Shown here in pieces: positions 61,933-64,000 of a stretch of DNA of 64,000 bases. The notes below the pieces were generated by a model. The model made no database searches. It saw only the letters and a program-made list of their open reading frames with translations, and was not told the origin of the DNA. Positions within the stretch are counted from its first letter, which is position 1; each line of letters begins with the position of its first letter. Both the position numbers and the translations under genes were made by a program. The DNA comes from Opitutus sp. (lineage in GTDB: Bacteria > Verrucomicrobiota > Verrucomicrobiia > Opitutales > Opitutaceae). The stretch is taken from NCBI GenBank assembly GCA_024998815.1, contig JACEUQ010000002.1:696501-760500 (forward strand), in the 5' to 3' direction.

Positions 61933-62154
61933 GGGCGACAGGGATGATGCCGGGGCTTAACCGGTTCAGTAGGGCAGTGATCATGGAGCGAATCGAGGGT
62001 TGCTGGATTGAGGGCTGAGCGAGTCGCGGGTGCGTCGAACCGTGCGAAGGAACGGGTGCGGACAGGCGCATGGCGGGTTTAGGTACGCTTCCCTTAACGG
62101 CACAATCGCGGCCTACTTTAGTTGTTTTTTCCGCAGACCGAACCGTAACAAGCG

Positions 62155-62200
62155 GCTCCTAGCTCCTAGCTCCCAGCTCCTAGCTCCTAGCTCCCAGCTC
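62155..62200. repeat. 21-bp AGCTCC tandem, two copies
   Basis: Two perfect copies of a 21-base unit starting GCTCCTAGCTCCTAGCTC and a 4-base partial third copy. The words are the same as in the flgC-fliE spacer (16246-16345). It ends at the stop of the small gene at 62199. Confidence 0.85.
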
Positions 62201-62444
62201 AATGCGGCCGCCCAGCCCGCCCGCCACACAGACCGACCGGAATGTCACTCACGCCGCCGAGAAATTGCACCGCCTTGGCGTAGCTGCGTCCCTCTAAAAA
62301 ATGCACCAATTGCGGATGCAACGTCGACCGGCCTTGGGCCAACAGCTCGTCGAGCCGGACCAGCTCGGCGGCGATGACGCCTCCATTAGCAGCGGTTATC
62401 CCATCAAGGAGCGAAATTAGAGAGGCTTTGATCTGTGTTTCCAT
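62199..62444 (-). CDS. Small protein of unknown function
   Basis: An 81-residue protein starting 'METQIKASLISLLDGITAAN'. It is mostly helical, with 'LVRLDELLAQGRSTLHPQLV' and 'HFLEGRSYAKAVQFLGG'. No signal peptide or membrane helix is seen. The frame closes at the AGCTCC repeat. It stands alone before the sucA gene on the other strand. No family was recognised, although the sequence looks like a real soluble protein. Confidence 0.6.
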   Translation of the reverse strand: METQIKASLISLLDGITAANGGVIAAELVRLDELLAQGRSTLHPQLVHFLEGRSYAKAVQFLGGVSDIPVGLCGGRAGRPH

Positions 62445-62642
62445 GTGAAGCATCACCCCAAATTAAGTTCGCTGCTCAGTCAGTTAGAAAAATTACAACT
62501 TGGGGTTCCAGGACGCTGCGTCGGGGATGGCTCTTGAGTTAAAAATTTAGGCGCGGCACGGTCACCCCCCTTTTCCTCCATTATCGCTATTCATAGCCGC
62601 AGACCCGTGTAAGTCCCCTCCGGCCATTAGGCCGCCTATTTC

Positions 62643-64000
62643 ATGATCACCCAGCCCCAGTCCTCACCCGCCAACTCCGAAGTCATCGAGGCGGCCTATA
62701 ACGCTTGGCTTACCAATCCCGACTCGGTCGATCCGACCTGGCGTGCGTTTTTCCAAGGCTTTTCACTCGGCAGCAAAGGCTCGGCCATGGCCAACGTCGC
62801 CGCCGCGGGGGTCAACGTACTCGACAGCAACAAACAGGCCCAGGTGCTGCGCTTGATCAACGCCTACCGCGCCCACGGCCACATGCAGGCGCACCTCGAC
62901 CCGCTCAGCCCCCCGCCCGCGCCCTTCCCGCGCCTCAACTACCAGCACTTCGGGCTCACCGAAGCCGACCTCGAACAGTCGTTCTCCGTCGGCAATTTCC
63001 GCGGCGGCGGCCAGATGAAGCTGCGCCTGTTGATCAGTTCGCTGAACGAGATTTTCTGCGGCCACATCGGCGTGGAATACCTGCACATGCAGGACCTCGA
63101 CGCCCGCGACTGGCTGCAACTGCGCATGGAGGAAGCCCACAACCGCCCCTCTTTCACCCGCAACCAAAAGATCCGCATCCTGCGCCGCCTACACAAGGCC
63201 GAGCTGTTTGAAAAGTTCCTCCACACCCGTTTCGTCGGCCAGAAGCGCTTCTCGCTAGAAGGCGGTGAAACCATGATTGCGGCCTTCGACGCCATGATCG
63301 AATACGCCCCCGAGCTCGGCGTGGAAGAGTTCGTCATGGGCATGGCCCACCGTGGTCGTCTCAGCGTACTCACCAACATCCTACGCAAGCCCTTCGAGGT
63401 GCTCTTCGAGCAATTTTCCGAAAACTACATCCCCAACACCGTCGGTGGTGACGGCGACGTGAAGTACCACCTTGGCTACGAGGCCGAGCTCACCACCGCC
63501 TCCGGCCACAAGGTCGAGGTTCGCCTCACCCCCAACCCCTCGCACTTGGAAATCGTTAACCCGGTGGTCGAGGGTCGGGCCCGCGCCCGCCAACGCATCC
63601 GTGGCGACGTCGACCGCCGCCGCGTCTGCCCGTTCCTCATTCACGGCGACGCCGCTTTCGCCGGCCAAGGCGTCATCCCCGAGACGCTCAACTTCTCGCA
63701 ACTGCCCGGCTACCGCACCGGCGGCACCGTACACTTGGTGATTAACAACCAGATCGGTTTCACCACACAGCCGAGCGATTCCCGCTCCACGCGCTACTGC
63801 ACCGACGTGGCCAAGATGATCGAGGCGCCCGTCTTCCACGTGAACGGCGACGACCCCGAGGCGGTCTGCTACGTCACCCGCCTCGCGCTCGAATTCCGCG
63901 TCAAATTCCAGCGCGACGTGGTGATCGACATGTATTGCTACCGCCGGCATGGCCACAACGAGGCCGACGAACCCGCCTTCACCCAGCCCACGCTCTACAA
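62643..64000 (+). CDS. sucA: 2-oxoglutarate dehydrogenase E1 component, N-terminal part
   Basis: The frame is open from ATG 62643 to the end of the window, 452 codons, so the gene is cut. E1 uses thiamine diphosphate to decarboxylate 2-oxoglutarate in the TCA cycle. The N-terminus reads 'VIEAAYNAWLTNPDSVDPTW', the typical E1 leader, followed by 'NAYRAHGHMQAHLDPLS', 'FLHTRFVGQKRFSLEGGE', 'MGMAHRGRLSVLTNILRKP', 'HGDAAFAGQGVIPETLNFSQ', 'VINNQIGFTTQP' and 'CYRRHGHNEADEPAFTQP', the last with the diphosphate site. No sequence feature marks the downstream sucB, which lies outside. Confidence 0.95.
   Translation, partial: MITQPQSSPANSEVIEAAYNAWLTNPDSVDPTWRAFFQGFSLGSKGSAMANVAAAGVNVLDSNKQAQVLRLINAYRAHGHMQAHLDPLSPPPAPFPRLNYQHFGLTEADLEQSFSVGNFRGGGQMKLRLLISSLNEIFCGHIGVEYLHMQDLDARDWLQLRMEEAHNRPSFTRNQKIRILRRLHKAELFEKFLHTRFVGQKRFSLEGGETMIAAFDAMIEYAPELGVEEFVMGMAHRGRLSVLTNILRKPFEVLFEQFSENYIPNTVGGDGDVKYHLGYEAELTTASGHKVEVRLTPNPSHLEIVNPVVEGRARARQRIRGDVDRRRVCPFLIHGDAAFAGQGVIPETLNFSQLPGYRTGGTVHLVINNQIGFTTQPSDSRSTRYCTDVAKMIEAPVFHVNGDDPEAVCYVTRLALEFRVKFQRDVVIDMYCYRRHGHNEADEPAFTQPTLY

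Overview
The window looks like a chromosomal segment of a flagellated, GC-rich, Gram-negative bacterium. The most likely assignment is Verrucomicrobiota, Opitutaceae-like. This is inferred from the gene mix (a very large PilX/Verru_Chthon-type prepilin-like protein, a gcw_chp-type outer membrane protein, GH3, PIG-L) and from abundant dispersed palindromes between genes. No rRNA, tRNA or CRISPR array was seen.

Layout. (1) 1-17186, minus strand: a long flagellar cluster, transcribed flgB-flgC-fliE-fliF-fliG-fliH-fliI-fliJ-motE-like-fliK-flgD-flgE-fliL-fliM-fliN-fliO-fliP-fliQ-fliR, then an EF-hand gene, flhB and the start of flhA. It encodes the MS ring, C ring, rod and hook parts and the flagellar type III export apparatus. 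Many junctions are ATGA overlaps. (2) 17613-35963: mostly housekeeping and singleton genes: PIG-L deacetylase, nucleotidyltransferase, rpsI-rplM, an outer membrane protein, nth, a PilX-like surface protein pair, RluA-type pseudouridine synthase, glpK, an alpha/beta hydrolase-GH3 pair, a TlpA-like thioredoxin, and a divergent LysR/yggS pair. The spacers are full of palindromic repeats. (3) 35974-52978: an envelope glycolipid-like region with four glycosyltransferases, an ACP-FabZ fusion, a FabF-type ketosynthase, a heparinase-like protein, and an operon of TolC, HlyD-type adaptor, FtsX/MacB permease, LolD-type ATPase and an alpha-oxoamine synthase. A DDE insertion sequence with a translationally coupled AbrB-like gene sits inside this region. 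(4) 53191-55432: dGTPase and an alpha/beta hydrolase. (5) 55503-58884: a complete IS21-like element with two accessory genes in front of istA-istB. (6) 59017-61984: a methyl-accepting chemotaxis protein and, upstream of it, a protein with two tandem copies of a chemoreceptor-type sensory domain but no signalling domain; its signal peptide is broken by a one-base frameshift in a T7 run. (7) 62199-64000: a small unknown gene and the first part of 2-oxoglutarate dehydrogenase E1.

The strongest candidates for something undescribed are four. First is the exporter operon ending in an alpha-oxoamine synthase, next to ACP/dehydratase, ketosynthase and glycosyltransferase genes; a sphingoid- or amino-ketone-type glycolipid made and exported by one locus is my inference. 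Second is the chemoreceptor with a separate tandem sensory-domain protein. Third is the 207-bp perfect duplication in the hook-length ruler FliK. Fourth is the modular palindromic repeat families, which have been captured into coding sequences (glycosyltransferase N-terminus, heparinase C-terminus, glycosyltransferase stop codon, fliP start region).
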